Assembly: GCA_026990815.1 (NCBI GenBank) | Contig: JALXCS010000343.1 | Span: forward strand, 1-11,546 | DNA length: 11,546 bases | Reading direction: 5' to 3' | From: Methylomonas sp. | Lineage (GTDB): Bacteria > Pseudomonadota > Gammaproteobacteria > Methylococcales > Methylomonadaceae | Shown here: piece by piece, positions 1-6,399 of the stretch | Numbering within the stretch: the first letter of the stretch is position 1 | How the letters are laid out: every line of letters begins with the position of its first letter | Translations under genes and position numbers: made by a program | The notes under the pieces: model-generated | What the model saw: the letters and a program-made list of their open reading frames with translations, nothing else | What the model was told of the DNA's origin: nothing | Databases searched by the model: none

Positions 1-1728
1 GATATTACCAGTAGAATTTTTCTTTAATGCCTGTTTGGTATTTCCAATGCCCTGAAACTTCAATCTGCCATTTAATAAACCACTTAAATAAGTTTTCCCG
101 TAAAAATCCTTAAGCAATGGCCCGGTTCTAACTTGTGTTAATTTTTCATCCAGACGGATGCTTGGTTTTTTGTTTTTCACACTAAGTTGTAAATGCCCAA
201 CATATTTGCCTTGATAAAACGGACTAATGCTATGGCTGGTTTTCAAAACACCATTGCCAGCATCCAAATCTATAACCAAATTGTTCAATTTTAATCCCTT
301 ATAAATCCCTTTTTTTATGGTTAATCTTCCAGAAGCATTAATTTTTCTTAGTAAATCAACTGGTAAAATAGGCTTTTCCAGTTGCTTAACATTTTGTTTT
401 AGAGTTTCCGGTTTCGGTGTTCTGACTTTTGTTGGCAAATGATCTTCAGCTTTGTTCTTTGTGGTAGCACTTGAATCTATTTCCTGTTTCTCATGAACAG
501 AATTCAGTTCCAACTCAGCATAATTATCGAAAGAAATATTATCGACAAAAATATCAAAATTGTAAAAAGGCTGTTTATAGTTACTGATCTTGAAATTACC
601 TTGAATAGTTGAATCATCGACTTGTAATTTGATATTACTAATTCTGGTCTTTTCTTTTGATGTAACCACCTCGAAGGAACCCAATAATTGGGTCAATATT
701 TTTTCATCCGGTGCTGATATGGATTTACCAAGCTTACCCAGAAACCGACGTAGATTTAATTTGGATATGTTAATTTTACCTAGATAAACTGGATTATCTC
801 TTATTTGATTTGCCGTCAATTCAGTCGTTAACTTTATATCCTTTGAGCTGAAAACTAATTCAGGTATTTTCAAACTTTGAGTCGCTCTGCTATAGGCAAG
901 AAGTTTACTTTGTGCTAAAAAATTCAATCTATTAGCAGTGGTTTTCGATAACAATTCAATTTCCAGATCTTCTAGTCTGAATTGATTAAAATCTTTTGTA
1001 ACAGCAATTTTACCTTTTCCATTGAACAGTACTGGTTGCATTTGTTGAGGCAGGTATTTGAAGGTCAATTCGAAAGGTGCCTGCTGTTCAAATGCCAATC
1101 TGTCAATATTAAAATCAAATTGATTAATCTCAAGTTGACTGTTTTTCCTTTCATCTCGCCATTGAACCAGGCCATTTTCAATTCTAACACCCGAAACTAT
1201 GAGATCATTGAGCACAAATAATCGCTGTTTGTTTTTCTTAGCTTCAATATCAGTGCTTTTTGTTGAAGAATTTCCAGTATCAGGACGGTTTATAATAGTA
1301 TCAACTGTTGATTTTTTAGTTTTCTGCTGAAACTGCCAATTGTTTTTTCCCTGCTTATCAGTATGAATGAATACCACTGGATTTTTCAAAATAACCGTAC
1401 TGACTTCAATTTTTTTTCTCAGTAATGGTAATAATTTTACCTTAATGCTCCCTTCTTTAATTGAAACCAAGGGTTGTTGATTTTCAGCACCAGAGCTAGG
1501 ATCAACTAGCAGTAATTTTCCGGTTGAAATACCTAACCAGGGAAAAATCGATAAATTCAAATCGCCTTCAACAATCAGCTGTTTCCCAGTGTGTCGAAAA
1601 ACAATCGCTTCAATCTCCGGTTTGAAATCATTCACATCAAAAAAACTAACAAAAAATACCGCTGCAAGGATAATAATCGCCAGTAATATTGAAAAACTAA
1701 CCAGAATAGTTTTTAGTAATTTGCTCAT
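1..1728 (-). CDS. AsmA family protein, N-terminal part (runs off the window)
   Basis: The reading frame is open from an ATG at 1728 to the window edge, giving 576 codons with no stop; the C-terminus is missing. Residues about 5-27 form one hydrophobic anchor. An AsmA N-terminal domain follows: HTGKQLIVEGDLNLSIFPWL (about 45-64) and the later PVVFIHTDKQGKNNWQF stretch match the family's usual 'tGr.l.i.GdlslsifPwl' and 'P...l..d..G..NW' patterns. A lysine-rich, low-complexity stretch around residues 425-465 precedes a second beta-rich AsmA-like section with LSGLLNGRLKFQGIGNTKQA near the edge. AsmA-like proteins are inner-membrane anchored, extend into the periplasm and are linked to outer-membrane biogenesis and lipid transport; that role is inferred from the family. 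AGGA at 1736-1739 lies 7 nt before this ATG and supports the start. An ATG 5 nt upstream (1733) gives only Met-Lys-stop. The gene is divergent from the small membrane gene at 1814. Confidence 0.88.
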   Translation of the reverse strand, partial: MSKLLKTILVSFSILLAIIILAAVFFVSFFDVNDFKPEIEAIVFRHTGKQLIVEGDLNLSIFPWLGISTGKLLLVDPSSGAENQQPLVSIKEGSIKVKLLPLLRKKIEVSTVILKNPVVFIHTDKQGKNNWQFQQKTKKSTVDTIINRPDTGNSSTKSTDIEAKKNKQRLFVLNDLIVSGVRIENGLVQWRDERKNSQLEINQFDFNIDRLAFEQQAPFELTFKYLPQQMQPVLFNGKGKIAVTKDFNQFRLEDLEIELLSKTTANRLNFLAQSKLLAYSRATQSLKIPELVFSSKDIKLTTELTANQIRDNPVYLGKINISKLNLRRFLGKLGKSISAPDEKILTQLLGSFEVVTSKEKTRISNIKLQVDDSTIQGNFKISNYKQPFYNFDIFVDNISFDNYAELELNSVHEKQEIDSSATTKNKAEDHLPTKVRTPKPETLKQNVKQLEKPILPVDLLRKINASGRLTIKKGIYKGLKLNNLVIDLDAGNGVLKTSHSISPFYQGKYVGHLQLSVKNKKPSIRLDEKLTQVRTGPLLKDFYGKTYLSGLLNGRLKFQGIGNTKQALKKNSTGNI

Positions 1729-1803
1729 TTCATTTTCCTGAGTTATATCCGGATAGTGTATAGTTATGTAATTCGCATTCAATACTTACAAAATAAAAAA
1801 AGG

Positions 1804-1810
1804 GGAGGTG
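1804..1810 (+). promoter_or_regulatory. Strong Shine-Dalgarno deciding the start of the small membrane gene
   Basis: GGAGGTG matches the 16S rRNA tail over seven bases and ends 3 nt before ATG 1814. A longer frame could begin at GTG 1808, but that codon lies inside this site and would leave no ribosome-binding sequence upstream. ATG 1814 is therefore the likely start. Confidence 0.8.
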
Positions 1811-1813
1811 CTC

Positions 1814-2098
1814 ATGTTGCTCGCAAAACTTGCTGGTTTTTTCTTTTTATGGTGGTTTTACAGTACAGCAAAAAAACAGGGAGTACCAGCCATTCAATGG
1901 GCAATAATTGGATTAATTGGTTATTGGTTGGCATGGTGGATTTCAACTTTAGCTGTTGCAAATCCTTTGTTGGATATGTTTGCCCATAGTTCTATCGGGA
2001 TATTATTGGTTATCCGCCAAATCCCGGCAATTCTAGCCGTAGTTATTACTATCTTTATTAGACAGAGATTTCTGTTGACGGCCAACCGCGAAAAATAA
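1814..2098 (+). CDS. Small integral membrane protein of unknown function (94 aa)
   Basis: I do not recognise the family. The 94-residue product has three hydrophobic stretches likely to cross the membrane: about residues 3-18, 28-49 and 61-82. It is rich in Trp and Phe (FFFLWWFY near the N-terminus, YWLAWW in the second helix). A conserved-looking polar turn KKQG (20-23) lies between helices 1 and 2. The end is basic (RQRFLLTANREK), which suggests a cytoplasmic C-terminus by the positive-inside rule. There is no signal-peptidase site and no catalytic motif. A very strong ribosome-binding site precedes ATG 1814, which argues for a real, expressed gene. It is divergent from asmA, with an 85-bp gap, and convergent with the peroxiredoxin gene. 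Nothing in the context fixes its job. Confidence 0.75.
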   Translation: MLLAKLAGFFFLWWFYSTAKKQGVPAIQWAIIGLIGYWLAWWISTLAVANPLLDMFAHSSIGILLVIRQIPAILAVVITIFIRQRFLLTANREK

Positions 2099-2110
2099 AT
2101 TCTCTTCAAA

Positions 2111-2126
2111 AAAGCAAATTTGCTTT
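2111..2126 (-). terminator. AT-rich palindrome with a U-run on the minus strand
   Basis: AAAGCAAATTTGCTTT is a perfect 16-bp palindrome. Read on the minus strand, its 3' half runs into a T6 stretch, so transcripts leaving the peroxiredoxin gene would carry a weak AAAGC/GCTTT hairpin followed by U residues. It lies just beyond the larger inverted repeat at 2141-2172, and the two may act together as the peroxiredoxin terminator. The stem has a single G-C pair, so it is weak alone. Confidence 0.4.
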
Positions 2127-2140
2127 CCGATTTAATTATT

Positions 2141-2172
2141 TGGAAATGCACTGAATTCCCAGTGCATTTCCA
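2141..2172. terminator. 13-bp perfect inverted repeat between convergent gene ends
   Basis: The arms 2141-2153 (TGGAAATGCACTG) and 2160-2172 (CAGTGCATTTCCA) are exact reverse complements separated by a 6-nt loop AATTCC. It sits in the 89-bp gap between the stops of the small membrane gene and the peroxiredoxin gene, the usual place for a bidirectional terminator. Neither flank has a clean U-tract: AT-rich AAATAATTAAA follows on the minus strand and no T-run follows on the plus strand. It could instead act as an mRNA 3'-end stabiliser. Confidence 0.5.
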
Positions 2173-2187
2173 TAGAGATAAAAATGT

Positions 2188-2793
2188 TTATAATTTATCT
2201 GCGTTTTTGCTCAAGTACTCAGCAACTCCTTCAGGACTGGCATTCATAGCCGGGTCACCTTTTTTCCAACCTGCTGGACAAACTTCACCATTCTCTTCAA
2301 AGAATTGTAAAGCATCAACCATACGCAGCATTTCGTCCATATTACGACCAAGCGGTAAATCGTTGACTACTTGATGCCGTACAACGCCTTCCTTATCGAT
2401 CAAAAAACTGCCACGATAGGCAACAGCCGGCGATTCTGCCTCAACGTCATAATCTTTACAAATAGTATGAGCAATATCAGCCGCCATAGTATAGCGAACT
2501 GGACCAATCCCGCCTTTTTCAATCGGCGTGTTTCTCCAGGCATTATGGGTAAAATGAGAATCTATCGAAACTGCAATTACTTCTACACCACGACTAGTAA
2601 ATTCATCTAAACGATGATCCATAGCAATCAGCTCGCTTGGACAAACAAAAGTGAAATCCAGTGGATAGAAAAAGATGACCGCATACTTGCCTTTGGTTGC
2701 AGCAGAAAAATTAAATTCATCTACGATTTGACCATCACCTAATACAGCAGGGACAGTAAAATCTGGTGCGGGTTTACCAACTAGTACAGCCAT
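2188..2793 (-). CDS. Typical 2-Cys peroxiredoxin (AhpC/Prx1 group, 201 aa)
   Basis: This thiol peroxidase reduces H2O2, organic peroxides and peroxynitrite in the cytoplasm. The peroxidatic cysteine is C51 in FYPLDFTFVCPSE, with the catalytic Pro-Thr framework of the family just before it. The resolving cysteine is C172 in GEVCPAGWKKGD, so this is the typical two-cysteine, dimer-forming type. GGIG (residues 94-97) corresponds to the GGLG motif of peroxide-sensitive peroxiredoxins. The C-terminal YF partner motif reads YL (193-194), so sensitivity to over-oxidation cannot be assumed. A third cysteine, C112, is not a known catalytic position. The length is normal and the protein looks complete. 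It resembles the roughly 200-residue Pseudomonas proteins more than E. coli AhpC. No ahpF is adjacent, so the reductant is probably thioredoxin (inferred). ATG 2793 follows AAGGAG with 7-nt spacing. Confidence 0.95.
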   Translation of the reverse strand: MAVLVGKPAPDFTVPAVLGDGQIVDEFNFSAATKGKYAVIFFYPLDFTFVCPSELIAMDHRLDEFTSRGVEVIAVSIDSHFTHNAWRNTPIEKGGIGPVRYTMAADIAHTICKDYDVEAESPAVAYRGSFLIDKEGVVRHQVVNDLPLGRNMDEMLRMVDALQFFEENGEVCPAGWKKGDPAMNASPEGVAEYLSKNADKL

Positions 2794-2800
2794 AGTTAAT

Positions 2801-2806
2801 CTCCTT
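2801..2806 (-). promoter_or_regulatory. Ribosome-binding site of the peroxiredoxin gene
   Basis: AAGGAG on the minus strand lies 7 nt before ATG 2793. It is among the strongest ribosome-binding sites in the window, consistent with the high expression usual for peroxiredoxins. Confidence 0.8.
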
Positions 2807-2949
2807 AAATAAATAATAAAATGGAATTTTTGCTTTTATGAAGTAGTCCACAGAAAGTGACTGCGTTTATTCTACACTAAATCACTAAGAAATAGACCAA
2901 TATCCCTTAAACGACAAAATGGATGTTTTTGCAATTGAGGTAGAGAAAT

Positions 2950-2978
2950 TTTAGTCTTGATTTCAGCTATATTATAAT
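2950..2978 (+). promoter_or_regulatory. Candidate sigma-70 promoter for the AP2-like gene
   Basis: A perfect -10 box TATAAT (2973-2978) is preceded at 17 bp by TTTAGT (2950-2955), a poor -35. If used, the leader before ATG 3088 would be about 100 nt. In such AT-rich DNA a chance TATAAT is easy, so this is tentative. Confidence 0.35.
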
Positions 2979-3087
2979 GGTATTTTTGTAGTATTAAACC
3001 TACGCAACTATCCAGATAAAAGTTCTTCTTTTTTCTGATATTCATACATATTAATAGAAGCTGATTAAACAAAAAAACCTAGAACCT

Positions 3088-3609
3088 ATGGCAGATATGG
3101 CAAAACACAAGCATATTACAGAACCAGATGTATTTGGATACCAAGTTCGCATTGTAAGACGAGGAAAAGAAAATAGCCGTTATTTTTCACATAAATTATG
3201 GGGCAATAGAAATAAATCACTTAAAGCTGCAATAACTTGGCGCGATCAAATGCTGGTTGTTTTAAAAGGCAGCAAGACTCGGTTTTTAAAGCCTCCAAAA
3301 AACAAGACTACCACAGGAGTTACTGGAGTATCCCGAACCATTAAATATGATCACCGCAAAGATAAAAGTTATTTGTGCTATACCGTTTTTTGGGTACACA
3401 ACGGTAAATCCCGAAATAAAACATTCCAGGTTGGCAATGTTGAAAAAATCACTGCCGATGATGAATTACATGCTTTTCGAACCGCAAAATTATTTAGAAG
3501 TTGTTATGAATACGCAATAGACAACGATTTACCTTTTGACGAAAGCGTTTTTTCTGGATGGAAAAACAAACGCTTATATGATGACCCGACACTATTACCA
3601 GTTAAGTAG
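3088..3609 (+). CDS. Stand-alone AP2-like DNA-binding repeat protein (173 aa)
   Basis: The protein looks like one clear and one probable AP2/ERF-type repeat. The second is better: TGVTGVSRTI (76-85), then a strand pair with YTVFWVHNGKSRNKTFQVGN (98-117), then a helix from about 125 to 142 (DELHAFRTAKLFRSCYEYAI). This fits the AP2 pattern of 'GV.GV' start, three strands carrying basic and aromatic contacts, and an amphipathic helix. The first, about residues 16-57 (FGYQVRIVRRGKENSRYFSH, then a helix with LKAAITWRDQML), repeats it more loosely. The protein is very basic, as expected for DNA binding. Bacterial AP2 domains are often found in HNH homing endonucleases, but no nuclease motif is visible here. 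Neither ATG 3088 nor ATG 3097 has a good ribosome-binding site, so the start is uncertain. Its stop abuts the stop of the convergent TPR gene. Function is unknown; DNA binding is inferred. Confidence 0.7.
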   Translation: MADMAKHKHITEPDVFGYQVRIVRRGKENSRYFSHKLWGNRNKSLKAAITWRDQMLVVLKGSKTRFLKPPKNKTTTGVTGVSRTIKYDHRKDKSYLCYTVFWVHNGKSRNKTFQVGNVEKITADDELHAFRTAKLFRSCYEYAIDNDLPFDESVFSGWKNKRLYDDPTLLPVK

Positions 3610-4824
3610 CTAAGGCTTCAAATCTTGTTCAGAGGAAATATAATCCAGCCATTGTCCGGCTGACTTGCGGGTCTTTTTATACTTCTTTGCCTGAATAAAA
3701 GCATGTTTGGCTTTATTGATTTTTTTCAACTCATAGTAACTCATGCCAAGCAACAAATAGGCATTACCAGGATTTTTTAATCCACCTTTTTGTAACGCCT
3801 TAGTGAGTGCTTTAATGGCAGAAGACCAGTTTTCCTGTTCAACATAGATACGGCCTAATTGCTGAAAAAGAACCCCTTTTGGATTTAGATGGGATGCTTT
3901 TTCCAGTGCCAGAGTTGCTTTTTTATATTCTTTCGCCTGAGTCCACGCATTAGCCAATAATTCCCAGTTTTTTGAGGTTCCCTTAACTCGTTTGCCATTG
4001 ATTTCTGTCTGCAAAAGTTGTGCGGCTTTATAAGGTAAATCAACATATAGATAGAGATTCACTAAATCCAGTATTTCTTTTTCCTTAGTAATTAAGCCTT
4101 TTTTGAAAGCCAAATCACGAATCGCTAATGCTTTTTTATACTGTTTAAGTTGTTGATAAACACTAGACAATTGCATCCAATATTGTTTTTTTTCTGGAGA
4201 TTTTACAATTAATCGCTCCAATATATTGGCTGCAGAAGAATATCTCCCTAATTCATACAATAACGCCAGGTTTAACTGATACCACGATTCCGGTGGCTTT
4301 TTACTCATCCGAATGGCTTGTTCAACATAAGGTAAAGCTTTATGGTACTGCTTCAATTGAGTGTACGCATTGGCTAATAAAATAGCCATTTGTGCATCCA
4401 ATTTCGGATTGGCTTTAAGTACCGGCTGTAAAATTTTTACTGCCTTTGCATATTTCCCCATGGCCATATACATCTGGCCTAAATTCAATAATGCCTGTTG
4501 CTGCTGTTTTGAAGGCAATACATCCAGCGCCAGCACTTTGGATAAAAATTCAGCTGCTTTTGAATATTGTTCCTGCATCGCATAGACTGAAGCCAAAGTC
4601 CGCAATACCACCGCCTCTTCATATGTCCCTTTTTTCACACTTCCTAAAGCGTTAATCAGCGTTTTCCGAGCTTTGGAATACGTCTTTTTATCGATCAGTT
4701 TTTCAACTTTGGATAATTTTCTATATAACGATGCGGAAACTACTGTTGATTTATCTGCTTCCTTAGCAAAGGCTGGCAAACAAATTAATGCAAAACAAAG
4801 AAGCAAAAAATTTAGGTGTCTCAT
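3610..4824 (-). CDS. Exported TPR-repeat protein of the TonB2-type operon (404 aa)
   Basis: A Sec signal peptide (residues 1-20, hydrophobic LLLCFALICL, probable cleavage after AFA) sends this to the periplasm. There is no lipobox. The rest is almost wholly tetratricopeptide repeats, about nine, with characteristic W/L-G-Y-A-P spacing: roughly 71-104, 109-142, 145-178, 179-212, 213-246, 250-283, 285-318, 319-352 and 354-387. Examples are LLNLGQMYMAMGKYAKAVKI and LLANAYTQLKQYHKALPYVE. It is strongly lysine-rich. TPR arrays are protein-binding scaffolds; within TonB2-type clusters such a protein is a known partner of the energy transducer, but its exact role is not established by the sequence. 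ATG 4824 overlaps the tonB stop by 4 nt (ATGA), so translation is probably coupled. It is last in the operon, and no terminator follows because the next gene abuts. Confidence 0.87.
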   Translation of the reverse strand: MRHLNFLLLCFALICLPAFAKEADKSTVVSASLYRKLSKVEKLIDKKTYSKARKTLINALGSVKKGTYEEAVVLRTLASVYAMQEQYSKAAEFLSKVLALDVLPSKQQQQALLNLGQMYMAMGKYAKAVKILQPVLKANPKLDAQMAILLANAYTQLKQYHKALPYVEQAIRMSKKPPESWYQLNLALLYELGRYSSAANILERLIVKSPEKKQYWMQLSSVYQQLKQYKKALAIRDLAFKKGLITKEKEILDLVNLYLYVDLPYKAAQLLQTEINGKRVKGTSKNWELLANAWTQAKEYKKATLALEKASHLNPKGVLFQQLGRIYVEQENWSSAIKALTKALQKGGLKNPGNAYLLLGMSYYELKKINKAKHAFIQAKKYKKTRKSAGQWLDYISSEQDLKP

Positions 4825-5456
4825 TTGGTTAGTCTAAATTGAAGAATCTGTACGGCACGTTGTTCCTGCGCTTTACCATCAACAATTTTAGGTTTAAATT
4901 TCCAGCGCGAAATTGCCTTCAATGCAGCGCGGTTGAATATATTAGGCGGCTGAGCAGCTACAACCTTGGGGTCTTTTACTGTACCGGACTTAGTGATAGT
5001 AAATTCAACTTTGACCCAACCTTCAATTTTTCTTGATGCTGCCCGCATTGGATATCGTGGAGGAATACGAACTAAAGGTACAAGATTAGTACTGATTTCC
5101 ACTTGGCCTTGGCCCACTTGCAAACTGCTAATTCCAGGTCCACTGAAACGCCCTGTCTGAATTGGTAAATCCAGATTGGGTATTTTCATATTTGGAACAT
5201 TTTGCTTGCTAATGTTAGTTTGAGCCACTTGCATTTTTGGTGGCGGTGGCTGTTTTTTGGGTGGTGGCTTATCCGGGATTTTTCTGTCTTTGGTTTGTAA
5301 TTGGGTTTGTCTCTTCAAGCGTACAAACTCGACCATTTTCAGGCTTTCAGTCTTCTTGAACCCATGCTGATTGTTGGTAATCATGAAATGCATTACCCAA
5401 AACAAACCAATGGATACAATAAGCCCCCAAAAAAATGCAACAAAAATTCGCTTCAC
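4821..5456 (-). CDS. tonB: TonB energy transducer, TonB2-type (211 aa, GTG start)
   Basis: TonB transmits proton-motive force from ExbB/ExbD to outer-membrane receptors. One N-terminal membrane helix (about 5-26, with a histidine at 23) anchors it. A short proline/lysine linker, PDKPPPKKQPPPPK (61-74), is far shorter than in E. coli TonB, as in TonB2-type proteins. The C-terminal TonB domain covers about 128-211, with the RYP motif (134-136) that starts the fold, EGWVKVEFTITKSGTV (145-160), and AALKAISRWKFKP (177-189) near the end. The start is GTG 5456, which overlaps the exbD stop as GTGA. The first internal ATG (residue 22) would delete most of the anchor helix, so GTG is preferred. No good ribosome-binding site is seen, which fits translational coupling. 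Receptor and cargo are unknown. Confidence 0.93.
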   Translation of the reverse strand: MKRIFVAFFWGLIVSIGLFWVMHFMITNNQHGFKKTESLKMVEFVRLKRQTQLQTKDRKIPDKPPPKKQPPPPKMQVAQTNISKQNVPNMKIPNLDLPIQTGRFSGPGISSLQVGQGQVEISTNLVPLVRIPPRYPMRAASRKIEGWVKVEFTITKSGTVKDPKVVAAQPPNIFNRAALKAISRWKFKPKIVDGKAQEQRAVQILQFRLTK

Positions 5457-5866
5457 TGAGATTCTGTTTCTGTTGCAATTGAAGCGTTGCTAATTCCGGC
5501 TAAGCGAATCTGATCCATCACCTGCACTAACACATTAACCTTGGTATCCTTATCAGCTGCAATAATCACTGAGCCAAGAGGGTTTTCAGCATGCAAACGC
5601 GCAACATTCGCTCTTACTGCACGAATATCAACCTGTCTTTTATCAATCCAGATATCGCCATTTGGTTTTATTGAAACTATAATATGGCCTTGTTCTTTTC
5701 TTTCAGCGGTTTGAGCTGTTGGACGGTTAACATCGATTCCCGATTCTTTGACAAAAGAAGTTGTGACAATGAAAAAAATCAACATAATAAAAACGATGTC
5801 CAACATTGGAGTCATATCAATCTCTGAAGATTGATCAATGCTGGATCGATTGGTTCTATGGCGCAT
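5453..5866 (-). CDS. exbD: ExbD/TolR family motor subunit (137 aa)
   Basis: ExbD is the bitopic partner of ExbB in the proton-driven motor that powers TonB. A cytoplasmic N-terminus (1-16) leads to IDMTPMLDIVFIMLIFFIV (16-34), the single membrane helix. D23 in this segment matches the essential proton-carrying aspartate, D25 in E. coli ExbD. The periplasmic domain (about 45-137) has the usual beta-alpha pattern: IIVSIKPNGDIWIDKRQVD (62-80) and VIIAADKDTKVNVLVQVMDQ (100-119). Length is normal. ATG 5866 is 8 nt after the exbB stop, the only gap in this operon, and no clear Shine-Dalgarno is visible. Its stop overlaps the tonB GTG by 4 nt. TolR is the alternative family assignment, but the neighbouring tonB and ttpC favour ExbD. 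Confidence 0.93.
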   Translation of the reverse strand: MRHRTNRSSIDQSSEIDMTPMLDIVFIMLIFFIVTTSFVKESGIDVNRPTAQTAERKEQGHIIVSIKPNGDIWIDKRQVDIRAVRANVARLHAENPLGSVIIAADKDTKVNVLVQVMDQIRLAGISNASIATETESQ

Positions 5867-5874
5867 AATATTTG

Positions 5875-6399
5875 TTAGTGATATTTTAGTAAATCTGTGA
5901 GTAGGTGGGTTTCATCATCCACCCATTCTTCTATTAATTTATTGAAATAAAGTCCAGCAATAGCAATAACCATTCCTGCCATAGTTGGAATTGTAGCTTG
6001 CGATATTCCTGAAGCCATTGCCCTGGCATTACCTGTTCCAGTCACTGCCATGACATCAAAAACATGAATCATTCCAGTGACTGTACCCAATAAACCAAAT
6101 AACGGACAGAGACCAATCAACATTTTGATTATTGCCAAAAACCTGCTCATGGTGATTTTAGCTTCAGAAATAATTGCCTTCCTGATGGCTAAAGCATACT
6201 GGGAAGATTTATCACTACGATTACTCCATTGCTTAACCCATTGTTCCTTTAAATATGGATAATCAAATTTAAAAAATAGTAACCGCTCTACAATCAGACA
6301 CCAAAGACAAATCGATACAAACAGAATAATCCATAAAACTATTCCCCCGGAATTTAAAAATGAACGCAGGCCATCAAAAAAATCTAATAGCAAAGGCAT
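5875..6399 (-). CDS. exbB: ExbB/TolQ/MotA family proton-channel protein (174 aa)
   Basis: ExbB forms the pentameric inner-membrane channel around the ExbD helices and converts proton flow into movement of TonB. Three membrane helices are visible: about 18-42, 88-114 and 133-153. The second and third carry the family core, FGLLGTVTGMIHVF (101-114) and GISQATIPTMAGMVIAIAGL (131-150). T106 and T139 align with the pore-lining T148 and T181 of E. coli ExbB, so the channel looks functional. At 174 residues it is the short form found in TonB2-type clusters, without the long N-terminal extension of E. coli ExbB. It starts at ATG 6399, sharing one base with the ttpC stop (TAATG); GGA upstream could serve as a weak ribosome-binding site. 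exbD follows after 8 nt. Confidence 0.93.
   Translation of the reverse strand: MPLLLDFFDGLRSFLNSGGIVLWIILFVSICLWCLIVERLLFFKFDYPYLKEQWVKQWSNRSDKSSQYALAIRKAIISEAKITMSRFLAIIKMLIGLCPLFGLLGTVTGMIHVFDVMAVTGTGNARAMASGISQATIPTMAGMVIAIAGLYFNKLIEEWVDDETHLLTDLLKYH

Larger units (their letters stand above)
2794..3087. other. 294-bp divergent intergenic region between peroxiredoxin and AP2-like genes
   Basis: This AT-rich spacer must hold the promoters of both flanking genes. On the plus side there is a perfect TATAAT at 2973-2978. An imperfect 10-bp hairpin (CAGATAAAAG at 3013-3022 against CTTTTTTCTG at 3028-3037, one mismatch, 5-nt loop) would lie in the AP2-like mRNA leader. For the peroxiredoxin I see no convincing -35/-10 pair and no clear OxyR site. 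A 66-codon minus-strand frame at 2872-3072 shows no family features and no ribosome-binding site and is not counted as a gene. Confidence 0.5.

Noticed and set aside
1725..1733. ATGAAATGA, a Met-Lys-stop mini-frame overlapping the asmA start
   Set aside because: The AGGA at 1736-1739 is only 2 nt from this ATG, too close to use, while it is 7 nt from the asmA ATG at 1728. Chance overlap is the simplest reading.
2872..3072. 66-codon minus-strand frame upstream of the peroxiredoxin gene
   Set aside because: No ribosome-binding site, no recognisable motif, and it covers the region where the peroxiredoxin promoter must lie. The composition is what random AT-rich DNA gives.
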